Shown: positions 25,469-33,635 of the stretch, piece after piece
Numbering within the stretch: the first letter of the stretch is position 1
Layout: each line of letters begins with the position of its first letter
Position numbers and translations under genes: made by a program
NCBI GenBank assembly: GCA_964614645.1
Contig: CAZTMA010000005.1
Coordinates: forward strand, 16,846 to 80,845
Source of the DNA: MWBF01 sp964614645
GTDB lineage: Bacteria; Chloroflexota; Anaerolineae; CG2-30-64-16
Direction of reading: 5' to 3'
DNA length: 64,000 bases
The notes under the pieces: model-generated
The model's database searches: none
What the model saw: only the letters and a program-made list of their open reading frames with translations
What the model was told of the DNA's origin: nothing

Positions 25469-26275
25469 ATGCTGCGCGCGCGCGTCTTGAGCGCCATCAT
25501 CGTGGTTCCCGTAGTCGCCCTGGTTCTCTATTGGGGCGACCTGCCCTGGCTCGGCATCATCCTCGTGACCGGTGCCTTGGCCTGGCTAGAGATGAACGGG
25601 CTGTTGCGCCGCCCGGCGTGGTCAGCCGATCGCCTCCTCAGCCTGGCATTCATCGTTGCTGCCCTGCTGGAAGCCTATTTCCGCCAGAGCGGTCACCTGC
25701 GCATGGACCTCTTTCGCCCGCTGGTGGCGGCGCTGCTCATACTGGGGCTGGTAGCCGCCCTCTATGACAAAGCGGACCAGCCGGTGCAGCAGTGGGCCAT
25801 GAACACTGCATCTTCCCTCTATCTCGGGTTCCTGCTCAGCCATTTCGTCACCCTGCGCCTCCTGCCGGATGGCCTGCGCTGGGCCCTGGCCGGGCTGCTG
25901 CTCACCTGGATCTATGACGCGGCGGCCTATTTTGTCGGCAGCATGCTGGGCAGGCACAAGCTGTGGCCGCGGATCAGCCCCAAAAAATCATGGGAAGGTC
26001 TGGCCGGCGGCACGTTCGCCATCCTCATCGTGGGGCCGTTGCTCGGTCTGTGGTTGCTGGATATTGGCCCGACACGCGGGCTGCTGTTGGCCGCGCTGGT
26101 TGCACTGGCCGCACCCTTCGGTGACTTTGCTATCTCGCTCCTCAAGCGGACAGCCCAGGCGAAGGACAGCGGCCATCTGATTCCCGGTCACGGCGGTGTC
26201 CTCGACCGGCTCGATAGCCTGCTCTTCACCTTTCCGGTGGTCACTTATTTCGCAATCTTCAGCCTCGGGGGGTAA
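25469..26275 (+). CDS. cdsA: Phosphatidate cytidylyltransferase
   Basis: Membrane enzyme making CDP-diacylglycerol from phosphatidate and CTP. 268 residues with about seven to eight helices. SLLKRTAQAKDSGHLIPGHG then GVLDRLD is the CDP-diglyceride synthase signature near the C-terminus. ATG 25469 with CGGAGA upstream is chosen; a longer in-frame reading overlaps uppS and has no family similarity. Gap to uppS is 22 nt. Confidence 0.94.
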   Translation: MLRARVLSAIIVVPVVALVLYWGDLPWLGIILVTGALAWLEMNGLLRRPAWSADRLLSLAFIVAALLEAYFRQSGHLRMDLFRPLVAALLILGLVAALYDKADQPVQQWAMNTASSLYLGFLLSHFVTLRLLPDGLRWALAGLLLTWIYDAAAYFVGSMLGRHKLWPRISPKKSWEGLAGGTFAILIVGPLLGLWLLDIGPTRGLLLAALVALAAPFGDFAISLLKRTAQAKDSGHLIPGHGGVLDRLDSLLFTFPVVTYFAIFSLGG

Positions 26276-26278
26276 ATC

Positions 26279-27811
26279 GTGACTCAAGCCAAATCGGCTC
26301 GCCGCATCGTCAATTCCTGGGTGATGTACGACTGGGCCAACTCGGCCTTTGCGACCACGGCGATGGCTGCAGTACTGCCGGTGTTCTTCAGCACGGTTGC
26401 CGCCAAAGGCGTGCTGACGCCCGTGCAGGCGAGCAGCACTTGGGGGGTCATCAACACCATCGGCATGTTGCTCGTGGCCGTAGCCGCGCCGGTGTTGGGG
26501 GCCATTGCCGATTACAGCGGTTCCAAGAAGCGTTTTCTCGCTGCATTCGCCATGCCCGGCATCCTGGCCGCCGCGCTGATGGTTTTCATCGGCACCGGCA
26601 ACTGGTTGCTGGCCGCGGTGCTCTACATTATCGGTGAAATCGGCTTCTCCGGCTCCATCATCTTCTACGATTCGCTGCTGCCCCACATCGCCAGGTCAGA
26701 CGAAATCGACATGGTCTCGGCGCGCGGGTATGCGATGGGCTATCTGGGCGGCGGGATTCTGCTGGCGATCAACGTGCTGATGATCCAGATGCCCGACGTG
26801 CTGGGCATCACGGCCCTGGGTGCGCGTTTCGGTATCGGCGGCACGGAGATGGCGACCCGGCTCAGCCTGTTCAGTGTCGGCGTATGGTGGGCCATCTTCT
26901 CGATTCCACTCTTCCGCAATGTGCCGGAGCCACCGGGCACGCGGCTGCAGGCGGAGCGGCCGGGCAACCCGGTGCGCGGCGGCTTTGCGCGGCTGGTCAC
27001 AACCTTCCGGGAGCTGCGCCTCTATCGCCAGTTGCTCGTCTTCATCATCGCCTTCTGGATCTATAACGACGGCATCGGCACCATCATCAAAATGGCGACC
27101 ATCTACGGCGCGGAAATCGGCATCGGGCAGACCGACCTGATCGGCGCGCTCCTGTTGACGCAGTTCGTCGGCATCCCGTTCTCGCTGCTGTTTGGCCGGC
27201 TGCCGCGGCGCGAAGACCCCAACCAGGCCTTTTTCCTGAGCATGGTGCTCTACAATGCGTTCACCATCCCCCTCATCGGCATCCTGGCCCCGCGGTTCGG
27301 CGTCACGAGCGGTCCGGTGGCAGTGGGCATCGTGCTGGTCAATCAAGTCGTGGCCTTCCTGCTGGCCCATTTCGTAGGACGGCGGCTGCTGGCCGGCGTC
27401 GCGCAGCGCATCAACGCCAAGAATGCCATCCTGGTCGCCCTGGGCGTCTACTGCCTGGTGTCTATCTGGGGTTATTTCATGGCGACGGCGGTCGAGTTCT
27501 GGCTGCTGGCCGTGATGGTTGGGCTGGTGCAGGGTGGCAGCCAGGCATTGAGCCGCTCCCTGTTCGGCAACATGGTTCCGAAGGCGCAGACCGCGGAGTT
27601 CTTCGGCTTCTACGACATGAGCTCGAAGTTCGCAGGGCTGCTCGGCCCGCTGCTTTTCGCGTTGGTGGGCCAGGCCTTCGGCAGCAGCCGCCTGAGCATC
27701 GTCTCGCTGATTGTCTTTTTCATCGTCGGCGGGCTGATCCTGAGCCGGGTGAACGAAGAAGAGGGAATGGCAGTTGCCCGTGCAGTGGATGCCCGGACTG
27801 TGACGGAGTGA
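26279..27811 (+). CDS. UMF1-family (Atg22-like) MFS transporter
   Basis: 510 residues with 12 predicted membrane helices. VMYDWANSAFATTAMAAVLP at the N-terminus is the hallmark of the UMF1/Vps22-like group; GAIADYSGSKKRFLA is the MFS A-motif loop. Substrate is unknown; fungal Atg22 exports amino acids from the vacuole, but that does not transfer safely. GTG start 3 nt after cdsA. A 25-bp inverted repeat begins 7 nt past the stop. Confidence 0.87.
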   Translation: MTQAKSARRIVNSWVMYDWANSAFATTAMAAVLPVFFSTVAAKGVLTPVQASSTWGVINTIGMLLVAVAAPVLGAIADYSGSKKRFLAAFAMPGILAAALMVFIGTGNWLLAAVLYIIGEIGFSGSIIFYDSLLPHIARSDEIDMVSARGYAMGYLGGGILLAINVLMIQMPDVLGITALGARFGIGGTEMATRLSLFSVGVWWAIFSIPLFRNVPEPPGTRLQAERPGNPVRGGFARLVTTFRELRLYRQLLVFIIAFWIYNDGIGTIIKMATIYGAEIGIGQTDLIGALLLTQFVGIPFSLLFGRLPRREDPNQAFFLSMVLYNAFTIPLIGILAPRFGVTSGPVAVGIVLVNQVVAFLLAHFVGRRLLAGVAQRINAKNAILVALGVYCLVSIWGYFMATAVEFWLLAVMVGLVQGGSQALSRSLFGNMVPKAQTAEFFGFYDMSSKFAGLLGPLLFALVGQAFGSSRLSIVSLIVFFIVGGLILSRVNEEEGMAVARAVDARTVTE

Positions 27812-27817
27812 GGAGCA

Positions 27818-27879
27818 GGTTCGTCGTAGGCGCTTCAGCGCCCGCGCGGGATGAGGCGCTCAAGCGCCCACTACGAACC
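27818..27879. repeat. 25-bp intergenic inverted repeat
   Basis: Arms 27818-27842 and 27855-27879 match at 22 of 25 positions around a 12-nt loop. The arm contains the sub-palindrome GGCGCTTCAGCGCC. No T-run follows on either strand. Confidence 0.9.
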
Positions 27880-27917
27880 CGGGTGCTAAAGGCGGAGTAG
27901 GCCACAGAGCTGCGGCA

Positions 27918-27926
27918 TGTTACAAT
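27918..27926 (+). promoter_or_regulatory. Extended -10 promoter of glpX
   Basis: TGTTACAAT, a TGn-TACAAT extended -10, about 50 nt before the glpX start. The same 11-mer TGTTACAATAG precedes the PfkB-kinase gene (34637-34647). No convincing -35 is visible, as is common for extended -10 promoters. Confidence 0.5.
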
Positions 27927-27977
27927 AGCGCCTGTGTTTTTGACGCAGAAGATGTATCGAGTCGGAGGAGGTTCCAG

Positions 27978-28964
27978 ATGGCAGAGCTGCCCGAGCGGAA
28001 TCTGGCATTGGATCTAGTGCGCGTGACCGAGGCGGCTGCGCTGGCCGCCGGTCGCTGGATGGGCCGCGGGGACAAGATTGCGGCAGACCAGGCCGCGGTG
28101 GATGCCATGCGCCTCGTATTGAACGAAGTTGAAATGGATGGCGTCATAGTTATCGGGGAGGGCGAGAAAGACGAAGCGCCCATGCTCTACAACGGCGAAC
28201 ACCTGGGGACCGGCAATCCGCCGGAGGTGGACATCGCAGTAGACCCGATCGATGGAACCACGCTCACCGCCACGGGCCGCTCCGGTGCATTGGCCGTGGT
28301 GGCGCTTGCCCCGCGCGGCACCATGTATGCGCCGGGCAGCCTGTTTTACATGAACAAAATCGCGGTCGGCCCCAAGGCGGCGGACGTAATCGACATCAAT
28401 GCGCCGGTGGCCACCAATCTGCAGGCTATTGCGCAGGCCAAGCACCGCGACGTAGATGACTTGACCGTGCTGATTCTCGACCGGCCGCGCCATGTGGGCT
28501 TGATTCGCGAAATCCGGCAGACCGGCGCGCGCATCCGGCTGATTGCAGACGGGGACATTTCCGCGGCCATCAGCGCCAGCACGCCAGACACGGGCGTCGA
28601 TGCGCTGTTCGGCATCGGCGGCTCGCCCGAGGCGGTTATCACCGCAGCGGCGATTCAGTGTCTCGGCGGCGCACTCCAGTGCAAGCTCTGGCCGCGCAAC
28701 GATGACGAGCGGCGGCTGGCGCAGGAGCAGGGGCTAGAGTTGGACCGCGTGCTGACGCACTGCGACCTGATTGACAGCGACAACGTCTTCTTCGCCGCGA
28801 CCGGCATCACCCGCGGTGAGTTGCTGGACGGCGTCCAGTATTTCGGGGGCGGGGCACGGACCACGAGCATCGTGATGCGCTCCAAGTCCGGGACCATACG
28901 CCAGGTCGTCGCGACCCATCGCTGGGACAAGCTGATGCGGTTCAGCCAGATTAAGTTTGACTAA
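27978..28964 (+). CDS. glpX: Fructose-1,6-bisphosphatase, class II
   Basis: Gluconeogenic phosphatase. 328 residues. VVIGEGEKDEAPML near 58 and VDPIDGTTLTATG near 87 are the metal-binding motifs of the GlpX/inositol monophosphatase fold; IRLIADGDISAAI and GIGGSPEAVITAAAI follow. ATG 27978 with GGAGGAGG about 8 nt upstream. Possibly supplies fructose-6-phosphate for amino-sugar synthesis as well as gluconeogenesis. Confidence 0.95.
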   Translation: MAELPERNLALDLVRVTEAAALAAGRWMGRGDKIAADQAAVDAMRLVLNEVEMDGVIVIGEGEKDEAPMLYNGEHLGTGNPPEVDIAVDPIDGTTLTATGRSGALAVVALAPRGTMYAPGSLFYMNKIAVGPKAADVIDINAPVATNLQAIAQAKHRDVDDLTVLILDRPRHVGLIREIRQTGARIRLIADGDISAAISASTPDTGVDALFGIGGSPEAVITAAAIQCLGGALQCKLWPRNDDERRLAQEQGLELDRVLTHCDLIDSDNVFFAATGITRGELLDGVQYFGGGARTTSIVMRSKSGTIRQVVATHRWDKLMRFSQIKFD

Positions 28965-28986
28965 AATCCAGACAGACCAGAGTTGC

Positions 28987-30162
28987 ATGACAGATACGAA
29001 CGAATACTCACAACTTGTTCCACAGACCGGCGAGGAGCGGCGCTTGCCGCCCGCAGTGCTCGTGGATTCGCGCGCCTCGTTTGACCAAATGATGGCTGCG
29101 TTGCGCGAGCAGCCTGCGCTCGCGCTCGACACGGAATCCGATAGCCTCTACCGCTACTTCTACCGGGTCTGCCTCATCCAGATCAGCCTGCCCGACATGG
29201 ACTACCTCGTGGACCCGCTGCGCGTGCCCGACCTGGAGCCGCTGGGCGCGCTGCTGGCCGATCCGGGGTACCAAAAGGTGTTCCACGCGGCAGAGAACGA
29301 CATCATTACGCTGAAGCGCGATTTCGGCTTCAGCTTCGCCAACCTGTTCGACACGATGGTCGCGGCCCGAATTCTCGGCTGGCGACAGGTCAGCCTAGCC
29401 GCGCTGCTCGAAAAGCACTTCGGCGTCACGCTCGACAAGCGAACGCAGTTGACGGACTGGGGCCAACGCCCCCTCAGCAGGGCGCAGCTCAGCTATGCCC
29501 GGTTCGACAGCCACTACCTGCTGCCCCTGCGCGACCTGCTCACTGCCGAGCTGCAACGCCGGGGCCGCTGGCGCGAGGCCCAGGAGAGCCTGGCCTCCCT
29601 GGCCGAAGTGAGCTACGTCGAGAAGCCGTTCGACCCCGACGGATTCTGGCGCATCAAGGGCGCGCGCGACCTGCGGCCCTCCGAGCTAGCCGTGCTGCGT
29701 GAGCTGTACCTCTGGCGGGATAGCCAGGCGCGCGCGGCCAACCGCCCGCCGTTCAAGATCATCGGTGATAACTCACTCCTGCGGCTCAGCCAACGCCAGC
29801 CGCGGCACCTCAGCGACCTGCAGCTCAGTGAGCGACAGGTGGACCACTATGGAGACAGCCTGCTCGCCGTTATCGAGCGGGCGCAGAATGCGCCGCCGCC
29901 CCAGCCGCCCGTGCGGCAGCGCGGCGGCAATGGCCGTCCCGATCCAAACGTGGCTGCGCGCTTCGACCGGTTGCGCACGTGGCGCTCGACTCGTGCTGCC
30001 GAGCGTGGGGTGGAGGCCGACGTGGTGCTCACCAACGATGCGCTCATGGCGATTGCACGCGCCGCGCCCGCGACTCTGGACGAGCTCGCCGGACTGGAAA
30101 TTCTCGGGCCCTGGAAGCTGGAGGAGTACGGCGCCGACCTGCTGGACGTGCTGGCAGCATAG
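28987..30162 (+). CDS. rnd: Ribonuclease D-like 3'-5' exonuclease with HRDC domain
   Basis: DEDD-family exonuclease trimming stable RNA 3' ends. 391 residues. LALDTESDSLYRYF is the D-x-E motif, FHAAENDIITLKRDFG the second acidic motif and YARFDSHYLLPL the Y-x3-D third motif. An HRDC helical domain follows (about 215-295), then a Pro/Gln linker and another HRDC-like unit ending in GPWKLEEYGADLLDVL. ATG 28987 is preferred; an in-frame TTG at 28957 overlaps glpX. Confidence 0.9.
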   Translation: MTDTNEYSQLVPQTGEERRLPPAVLVDSRASFDQMMAALREQPALALDTESDSLYRYFYRVCLIQISLPDMDYLVDPLRVPDLEPLGALLADPGYQKVFHAAENDIITLKRDFGFSFANLFDTMVAARILGWRQVSLAALLEKHFGVTLDKRTQLTDWGQRPLSRAQLSYARFDSHYLLPLRDLLTAELQRRGRWREAQESLASLAEVSYVEKPFDPDGFWRIKGARDLRPSELAVLRELYLWRDSQARAANRPPFKIIGDNSLLRLSQRQPRHLSDLQLSERQVDHYGDSLLAVIERAQNAPPPQPPVRQRGGNGRPDPNVAARFDRLRTWRSTRAAERGVEADVVLTNDALMAIARAAPATLDELAGLEILGPWKLEEYGADLLDVLAA

Positions 30163-30170
30163 GATATCGT

Positions 30171-30449
30171 ATGCCCGATCCTTCGTATCACGAGGTTCGC
30201 CTGGGCGATGTCGTGCGGATGCGCAAGGCGCACCCCTGCGGCAATGACCAGTGGGAGGTCGTGCGGCTGGGCGCAGACATCGGCATCCGCTGTCTGAAGT
30301 GCACCCGGCGGGTCCTGCTTCCGCGCAGCCAGTTCTTGCGCCAGGTGAAAGCCCTGCTCCGGCCCGGCCCGGAACCCGCGCGCAATCCCTTCGACATGCA
30401 AGACGACGGCCCCTTCTCCGGCGGGCCTACCGAACGATTCGACGGCTGA
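30171..30449 (+). CDS. DUF951-family small protein
   Basis: 92 residues. VRLGDVVRMRKAHPCGNDQW and GADIGIRCLKCTRRVLLPR match the DUF951 pattern, with three cysteines (HPCG and CLKC) able to form a small metal site. About 25 Pro/Gly-rich residues extend the C-terminus compared with the common about 65-residue form. Function unknown. 8 nt after rnd. Confidence 0.85.
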   Translation: MPDPSYHEVRLGDVVRMRKAHPCGNDQWEVVRLGADIGIRCLKCTRRVLLPRSQFLRQVKALLRPGPEPARNPFDMQDDGPFSGGPTERFDG

Positions 30450-30454
30450 CGGGC

Positions 30455-31768
30455 ATGTCTCAGATGACCGGCCGCGGCTTCCGTCCCGTGCTCGCCAACC
30501 GCTACTTCCGCGTGCTTTGGGTGGCCCAACTGCTCGCGCTTGTGGCCCAGCACGCCATCACCTTCGTCCAGTTGGTGTTGGTCGAAAAATTGACCGGCTC
30601 CACCATCCACCTCGGCCTGACCATCCTGGCTTTCTCCCTGCCCGGCGTGTTCCTCAGCCCAATCGCCGGCGTGACGGTGGATCGTCTGCCGCGCAAGTGG
30701 ATCATGGTCGGCTCGAACCTCGTGCGCGTCTTCTTTGCCCTCGGCTACATCCTGATCCTCCAATTGCCCGCGGGGACGTGGCAACTGCTGTCCATCTATT
30801 TCATCACCTTCCTGACTTCAACCGTCGCCCAGTTTTTCGCCCCCGCGGAAGGCGCAACCATCCCGACCCTCGTCGGAGAGCAACACCTGCTCGCCGCAAA
30901 CTCGCTCTTCACACTGACGCTCATCATGTCGCAGGTGCTGGGGCTGGTCGTGTTGGGGCCGCTCGCCATCAGCCTGCTTCGGATCGAGGGCGGGTTCGCG
31001 CTGATTGCGGCCATGTACCTGGGGGCCACGCTGCTGCTGACGCGGCTGCCGCGGGATGTTCCCCTTGAACACGGGACCGCCAACGCGGCCTCTATCTGGC
31101 AGGCCCTGTGGGCCGACCTGCGCGAGGCCCTGCGCTTCCTCTCCGGCCACCGCCGGCTGCAGGCCAACCTGGTGCAGCTGCTCACGATTTCCACCATCAT
31201 CATCCTGCTGGCGATGCTGGCTCCGGGGTATGCCGCCCGCGTCCTGGGCATGGAGCCGGAGAACGCCATCATCGTCTTCGCGCCCGCGGGCCTGGGGATG
31301 CTGCTGGCCACGGCTGCAACGGGCCGCTGGGGCCACCTGCTGCGCCGCATCGGCTTTCAACACCTGGGGCTTGCGCTGGGTGGGCTGGCCTTCGCGGGAC
31401 TGGGCTGGGTCAGCCTGGACTATCACCGCCTGCTGCAGCCGCTGCTCGCCGTCTATCCGCAGGCCGCGTTCAGCCTGACGACTGTCACAATGATCCTGGG
31501 CCTCGTCCTCGGCGTCAGCCTGGCGATTGTCAACATCCTCGCGCAGACCTCCGTGCAGCAGGAGACGCCGCCCGAGATGCGCGGGCGGGTGCTGTCGCTC
31601 CAGTTCATGCTCAACAACCTCCTCGGCATCCCGCCGTTGCTCGGCTTCGGCGGCCTGGCCGATGCCATCGGCATCCCCCGTGTGATGGTCATTATCGGTC
31701 TCGTAACCGTCACGATGGGCGGCGTCAGCCTGCTGGTCACGCGCCTGCCGGTCAGCAGGTCAAGATGA
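30455..31768 (+). CDS. MFS transporter (EntS/DHA3-like)
   Basis: 437 residues, 12 membrane helices. NRYFRVLWVAQLLALVAQHA and SPIAGVTVDRLPRKWIMVGS (A-motif loop) place it in the MFS_3 drug/siderophore-exporter group; QTSVQQETPPEMRGRVLSLQ is the matching second-half loop. ATG 30455 follows DUF951 by 5 nt. Substrate not predictable. Confidence 0.86.
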   Translation: MSQMTGRGFRPVLANRYFRVLWVAQLLALVAQHAITFVQLVLVEKLTGSTIHLGLTILAFSLPGVFLSPIAGVTVDRLPRKWIMVGSNLVRVFFALGYILILQLPAGTWQLLSIYFITFLTSTVAQFFAPAEGATIPTLVGEQHLLAANSLFTLTLIMSQVLGLVVLGPLAISLLRIEGGFALIAAMYLGATLLLTRLPRDVPLEHGTANAASIWQALWADLREALRFLSGHRRLQANLVQLLTISTIIILLAMLAPGYAARVLGMEPENAIIVFAPAGLGMLLATAATGRWGHLLRRIGFQHLGLALGGLAFAGLGWVSLDYHRLLQPLLAVYPQAAFSLTTVTMILGLVLGVSLAIVNILAQTSVQQETPPEMRGRVLSLQFMLNNLLGIPPLLGFGGLADAIGIPRVMVIIGLVTVTMGGVSLLVTRLPVSRSR

Positions 31769-31770
31769 AT

Positions 31771-31799
31771 TTGACACAGACGCCCGGACCTAATATAAT
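31771..31799 (+). promoter_or_regulatory. Perfect consensus sigma-70-type promoter upstream of rpmH
   Basis: TTGACA (31771-31776), exactly 17 nt, TATAAT (31794-31799). It is the best promoter match seen in the window. Transcription should start near 31806 and meets a terminator-like hairpin about 40 nt later. Confidence 0.9.
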
Positions 31800-31811
31800 T
31801 GTACAGCTTGA

Positions 31812-31847
31812 GCGGGTGAGACCCAACGTCTGTCTCGCCTGCTTTTT
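31812..31847 (+). terminator. Terminator-like hairpin between the promoter and rpmH
   Basis: GCGGGTGAGAC (31812-31822) pairs with GTCTCGCCTGC (31832-31842) over 11 bp including two G-U pairs, followed by TTTTT. It could end transcripts of the upstream MFS gene or attenuate transcripts from the consensus promoter. Confidence 0.65.
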
Positions 31848-31863
31848 CTGTCTGCAATCAAAC

Positions 31864-31872
31864 TGATACAAT
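31864..31872 (+). promoter_or_regulatory. Possible second, extended -10 promoter of rpmH
   Basis: TGATACAAT, TGn plus TACAAT, downstream of the hairpin. It would give a leader of about 11 nt containing the AGGAG (31876-31880) only in part, so it is tentative. Confidence 0.3.
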
Positions 31873-31889
31873 GTCAGGAGTTCTAATTC

Positions 31890-32030
31890 ATGTCAACCAA
31901 GCGAACGTATCAACCGAAGAGCCGCCGCCGGGCGCGCGTGCACGGCTTTTTCAGCCGCATGAGCACCCATGTAGGCCGGCGCGTGCTGAAGGCACGCCGG
32001 GCGAGAGGCCGTAAGCGACTCACGGTCTAG
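31890..32030 (+). CDS. rpmH: 50S ribosomal protein L34
   Basis: 46 residues beginning MSTKRTYQPKSRRRARVHGF and ending RARGRKRLTV; the pattern KRTYQPxxRRRxRxHGF is diagnostic for L34. ATG 31890 has AGGAG 9 nt upstream. It opens the classic rpmH-rnpA-yidD-yidC-jag series. Confidence 0.98.
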   Translation: MSTKRTYQPKSRRRARVHGFFSRMSTHVGRRVLKARRARGRKRLTV

Positions 32031-32045
32031 GGTGCGAGCATCACG

Positions 32046-32423
32046 GTGGAACGCCGGTATCGGCTGAGCGACAAGGCGCGATTCCGGCAAGTGAGGCAGG
32101 AAGGCACAAGCTGTGCGCACCCATTGATGGTGCTCTGTTACCTGCCCAACGGGTTGTCTGTCAGCCGGTGTGGATTCACGGTCAGTAAGCGAATCGGGAA
32201 TGCGGTGGAACGGAACAGGGTGCGCCGCCGGATGCGTGAGGCGGTGCGACTGATGTGGGAACTGGTTGAGCCGGGATATGACCTGGTTTGGATCGCCCGC
32301 TCAGGGGTCACCCGTGCGGAGTTTGCCGAGTTGCAGAGTGCTTGTGCCCGCCTGTTGCGGCGGGCACGCTTGCTAGTAAACGATGGTCAAAAGTCTGTTC
32401 CTGACACTGATCCGGTTTTATAG
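32046..32423 (+). CDS. rnpA: Ribonuclease P protein component
   Basis: Protein subunit of RNase P, which matures tRNA 5' ends. 125 residues. YRLSDKARFRQVRQEG at the N-terminus and the RNR signature GNAVERNRVRRRMREAVR near 55 define it. GTG start 16 nt after rpmH. The 3' end overlaps yidD by 41 nt, so the last 13 codons are read in two frames. Confidence 0.96.
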   Translation: MERRYRLSDKARFRQVRQEGTSCAHPLMVLCYLPNGLSVSRCGFTVSKRIGNAVERNRVRRRMREAVRLMWELVEPGYDLVWIARSGVTRAEFAELQSACARLLRRARLLVNDGQKSVPDTDPVL

Positions 32424-32595
32424 ACGCTGGATTTCACCAGCGTTACCGCCCTCCTGCCGCTTCTACCCGAGCTGTTCGGAGTATACCTACGAGGCGATCG
32501 AGAAATACGGGGCCTTACGTGGTGGCTGGATGGGCGTGCGGCGCATTGTCAGATGTAACCCCTGGACCCCCGGCGGTTACGATCCTGTGCCCTAA
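32383..32595 (+). CDS. yidD: Membrane protein insertion efficiency factor YidD
   Basis: 70 residues. RFYRRWISPALPPSCRFYPS followed by CSEYTYEAIEKYG and CNPWTPGGYDPVP is the complete YidD/HlyA-alpha family pattern with its three conserved cysteines. Starts inside rnpA; partner of YidC encoded 21 nt downstream. Confidence 0.96.
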   Translation: MVKSLFLTLIRFYRRWISPALPPSCRFYPSCSEYTYEAIEKYGALRGGWMGVRRIVRCNPWTPGGYDPVP

Positions 32596-32616
32596 CTATC
32601 AGGAGTTTCTAAGAGC

Positions 32617-33591
32617 GTGAATAAAAAGCGCCGAACCTTGCTCTTGCTGGCGGTCATGGTCATGGCGACCATGATCCTCTCAGGATGCACCCTGCCGCAA
32701 GGTGATGTCGATCTCAACAACCCATCAGGTGTGTGGAACACCCTCGTCTACCTCGTGGCGAAGCTGCTCATCGCCCTCAACAACGGCCTCGAATCCATTG
32801 GGATTCCCTATAGCTGGGGCTGGGCGATCATCATCTTCACGATTGCCATCAAGCTTGTCACCCTGCCGCTGACCCTCAAGCAGCTTCAGTCCACCAAAGC
32901 GCAGCAGGAACTCCAGCCCAAGCTCCGTGAATTGCAGGAGAAGTACGGCAAGGATCGCCAGAAGCTTTCCGAAGAGCAGATGAAGCTCTACAAGGAATCT
33001 GGCATCAATCCGATGGGCGGATGTCTACCCCTGCTCATCCAGATGCCCGTGCTGTTCGCACTTTATCAGGCGCTGTATATCCTGGCGAACCCCAGCGTCA
33101 ACGAGTTGACCAACGCGCGCTTCTTCTGGATTCCGGACCTATCCTATCCTTCCCTGGAGGTCGGCACCAGCTGGATTGGCTCGAGCTTCACGGAGGGCAA
33201 CTGGGGCAAGCTGATCACCTATTTCAGCCTGCCCGTCGTCATGCTCATCACGCAGATGCTGCTCCAGAAGATGTCGCAGCCGCGTAAAGACCCGAAGAGC
33301 GGCCAACAAGACGCGCAGGCGCGGATGATGGGCCAGATGATGCTGTTCATGCCCATCATGTTCGGCTACATCACCCTGGGGCTGCCTTCCGGCCTGACCC
33401 TCTACTGGACCGTATCGAACATCCTGGGCATGATCCAGCAGTACTTCATCACCGGATGGGGCGGCTTGGGCGATTGGTTCGCGTTCCTGCGCAAGCCTGA
33501 CGCAGCGTCGGTCGCGGTCACCGCTGGCGGTCCTTCGGTGATGCCGACTGAGCCCGAACGGCAGGTCAAGCGGCGCAAGCGCCGCAAATAG
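32617..33591 (+). CDS. yidC: Membrane protein insertase YidC/SpoIIIJ type (lipoprotein)
   Basis: Inserts membrane proteins with or without SecYEG. 324 residues. A lipoprotein signal with LSGC lipobox (Cys24), as in Gram-positive SpoIIIJ, and no large periplasmic domain. PYSWGWAIIIFTIAIKLVTL with its conserved Lys/Arg-side groove, KYGKDRQKLSEEQMKLYKE, NPMGGCLPLLIQMPVLFALY and FGYITLGLPSGLTLYW are family hallmarks. Basic C-terminus KRRKRRK. GTG start with AGGAG upstream. Confidence 0.96.
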   Translation: MNKKRRTLLLLAVMVMATMILSGCTLPQGDVDLNNPSGVWNTLVYLVAKLLIALNNGLESIGIPYSWGWAIIIFTIAIKLVTLPLTLKQLQSTKAQQELQPKLRELQEKYGKDRQKLSEEQMKLYKESGINPMGGCLPLLIQMPVLFALYQALYILANPSVNELTNARFFWIPDLSYPSLEVGTSWIGSSFTEGNWGKLITYFSLPVVMLITQMLLQKMSQPRKDPKSGQQDAQARMMGQMMLFMPIMFGYITLGLPSGLTLYWTVSNILGMIQQYFITGWGGLGDWFAFLRKPDAASVAVTAGGPSVMPTEPERQVKRRKRRK

Positions 33592-33635
33592 AGCCCGCAG
33601 CGGCCAGTGTCATGTGATTTGAGGTAGTTACAGGA

